Assembly: GCA_033064195.1 (NCBI GenBank)
Contig: JARBJD010000040.1
Location: forward strand, 62,001 to 126,000
DNA length: 64,000 nucleotides
Reading direction: 5' to 3'
Origin: Blattamonas nauphoetae
Taxonomy: Eukaryota > Preaxostyla > Oxymonadida
Shown here: positions 63,767 to 64,000 of the stretch, piece after piece
Numbering within the stretch: the first letter of the stretch is position 1
Layout: every line of letters begins with the position of its first letter
Made by a program: the position numbers and the translations under genes
The notes under the pieces: generated by a model
The model's database searches: none
Seen by the model: only the letters and a program-made list of their open reading frames with translations
What the model was told of the DNA's origin: nothing

Positions 63767-64000
63767 ATGAAGATCGTTCTCCCACCCGGCTACACTAACC
63801 AGCTGCAGACTCAAGAAAATACTGAAAAGGCGATTAAGCTGGTGAAAGACATGTTTCAGGTGAATCTTTCTGCCCAACTTACCCTTCTCCGTGTCACCGC
63901 GCCGATGGTTGTCCTGAGTGGAACTGGCTTGAACGATGAACTCAATGGTGTCGAACGCCCTGTCACTTTTCCCATCAAGGACATGGGGGATTCTCGTGCA
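63767..64000 (+). CDS. asnA: aspartate-ammonia ligase (AsnA), 5' part
   Basis: 78 codons to the window edge: MKIVLPPGYTNQLQTQENTE, KAIKLVKDMFQVNLSAQLTL, LRVTAPMVVLSGTGLNDELN, GVERPVTFPIKDMGDSRA. The ALxL.RV.AP....G.GLND.LNG.E..V.F layout is that of the prokaryote-type ammonia-dependent asparagine synthetase, which makes asparagine from aspartate, ATP and NH4+. Such genes occur in several anaerobic protists and are usually attributed to lateral transfer. Expected full length about 330-350 residues, so about a quarter is visible. No intron seen so far. Confidence 0.85.
   Translation, partial: MKIVLPPGYTNQLQTQENTEKAIKLVKDMFQVNLSAQLTLLRVTAPMVVLSGTGLNDELNGVERPVTFPIKDMGDSRA

Noticed and set aside
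1-64000. TAA/TAG read as glutamine (as in some oxymonads)
   Set aside because: Most array genes end at the same TAG and frames beyond it are not conserved between copies; other genes also end naturally at TAA. The in-frame TAG of the ABC gene is better explained by a 33-nt intron.
1-64000. tRNA, rRNA or CRISPR arrays
   Set aside because: No convincing tRNA A and B box pair with a cloverleaf, no rRNA-like stretch, and the repeats present are minisatellites or transposon arrays without spacer structure.
1-64000. Retroviral, LTR or Polinton-type fossils
   Set aside because: No reverse transcriptase, integrase, capsid or packaging motifs and no long direct terminal repeats were recognised; all elements seen are cut-and-paste DNA transposons or MITEs.

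Overview
The window is eukaryotic: spliced genes with unusually short GT-AG introns (33-113 nt), the standard stop codons, and a high density of cut-and-paste DNA transposons. The gene style (an armadillo-like multicopy family with a CSPFLNW motif, prokaryote-type AsnA, very short promoters) fits an anaerobic metamonad, most likely an oxymonad such as Blattamonas. That assignment rests on recall of family style and could not be tested here.

Layout. 1-4288 (+): an ABCC/MRP-type ABC transporter, cut by the window edge. 5.1-49.1 kb (all on the minus strand): a head-to-tail array of twelve paralogs, here called A to M (no H), of a roughly 355-residue, probably armadillo-like protein. A unit has a 16-bp upstream motif at a fixed distance from the ATG, one ORF without confirmed introns, and a conserved 3' block of about 200 bp. 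Between units lie decayed remnants of surface-type genes (beta-helix-like and cysteine-rich), G-rich minisatellites and duplicated intergenic segments. 49.1-52.6 kb (+): two divergent relatives in opposite orientation, one decayed and one intact. 52.9-64 kb: ordinary spliced genes: a 1542-residue acidic, low-complexity protein, a small conserved-looking protein, an AAAP amino-acid transporter, an alpha/beta hydrolase with a transposon-filled intron and probable frame breaks, and the start of aspartate-ammonia ligase (asnA).

Mobile elements. The paralog array is being invaded. Copies C, E, F and G each carry a transposon inside the ORF, and in each case removing the element plus one target duplication restores a continuous reading frame: a 1011-bp TA element in C, a 359-bp MITE in E, a 2425-bp element with its own spliced DDE-type transposase and AGTT duplications in F, and a 4.5-kb Tc1/mariner element in G that itself holds a 2.2-kb TTAA-flanked insertion. 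A 1.8-kb fold-back element sits just upstream of the F promoter motif, and a 380-bp MITE lies in the 3' block of C.

Highlights: (1) the CCCATAACGAG-type motif with 24-25 nt spacing to the start codon, a candidate core promoter that also decides several start codons; (2) the E MITE, whose terminal repeat supplies a splice donor and branch-like sequence so that splicing it as an intron would give an in-frame protein of the expected length, a candidate case of a transposon becoming an intron; (3) the AGTT-flanked DDE element, possibly Sola-like; (4) the very short introns, including a 33-nt one that explains an in-frame TAG in the ABC transporter.
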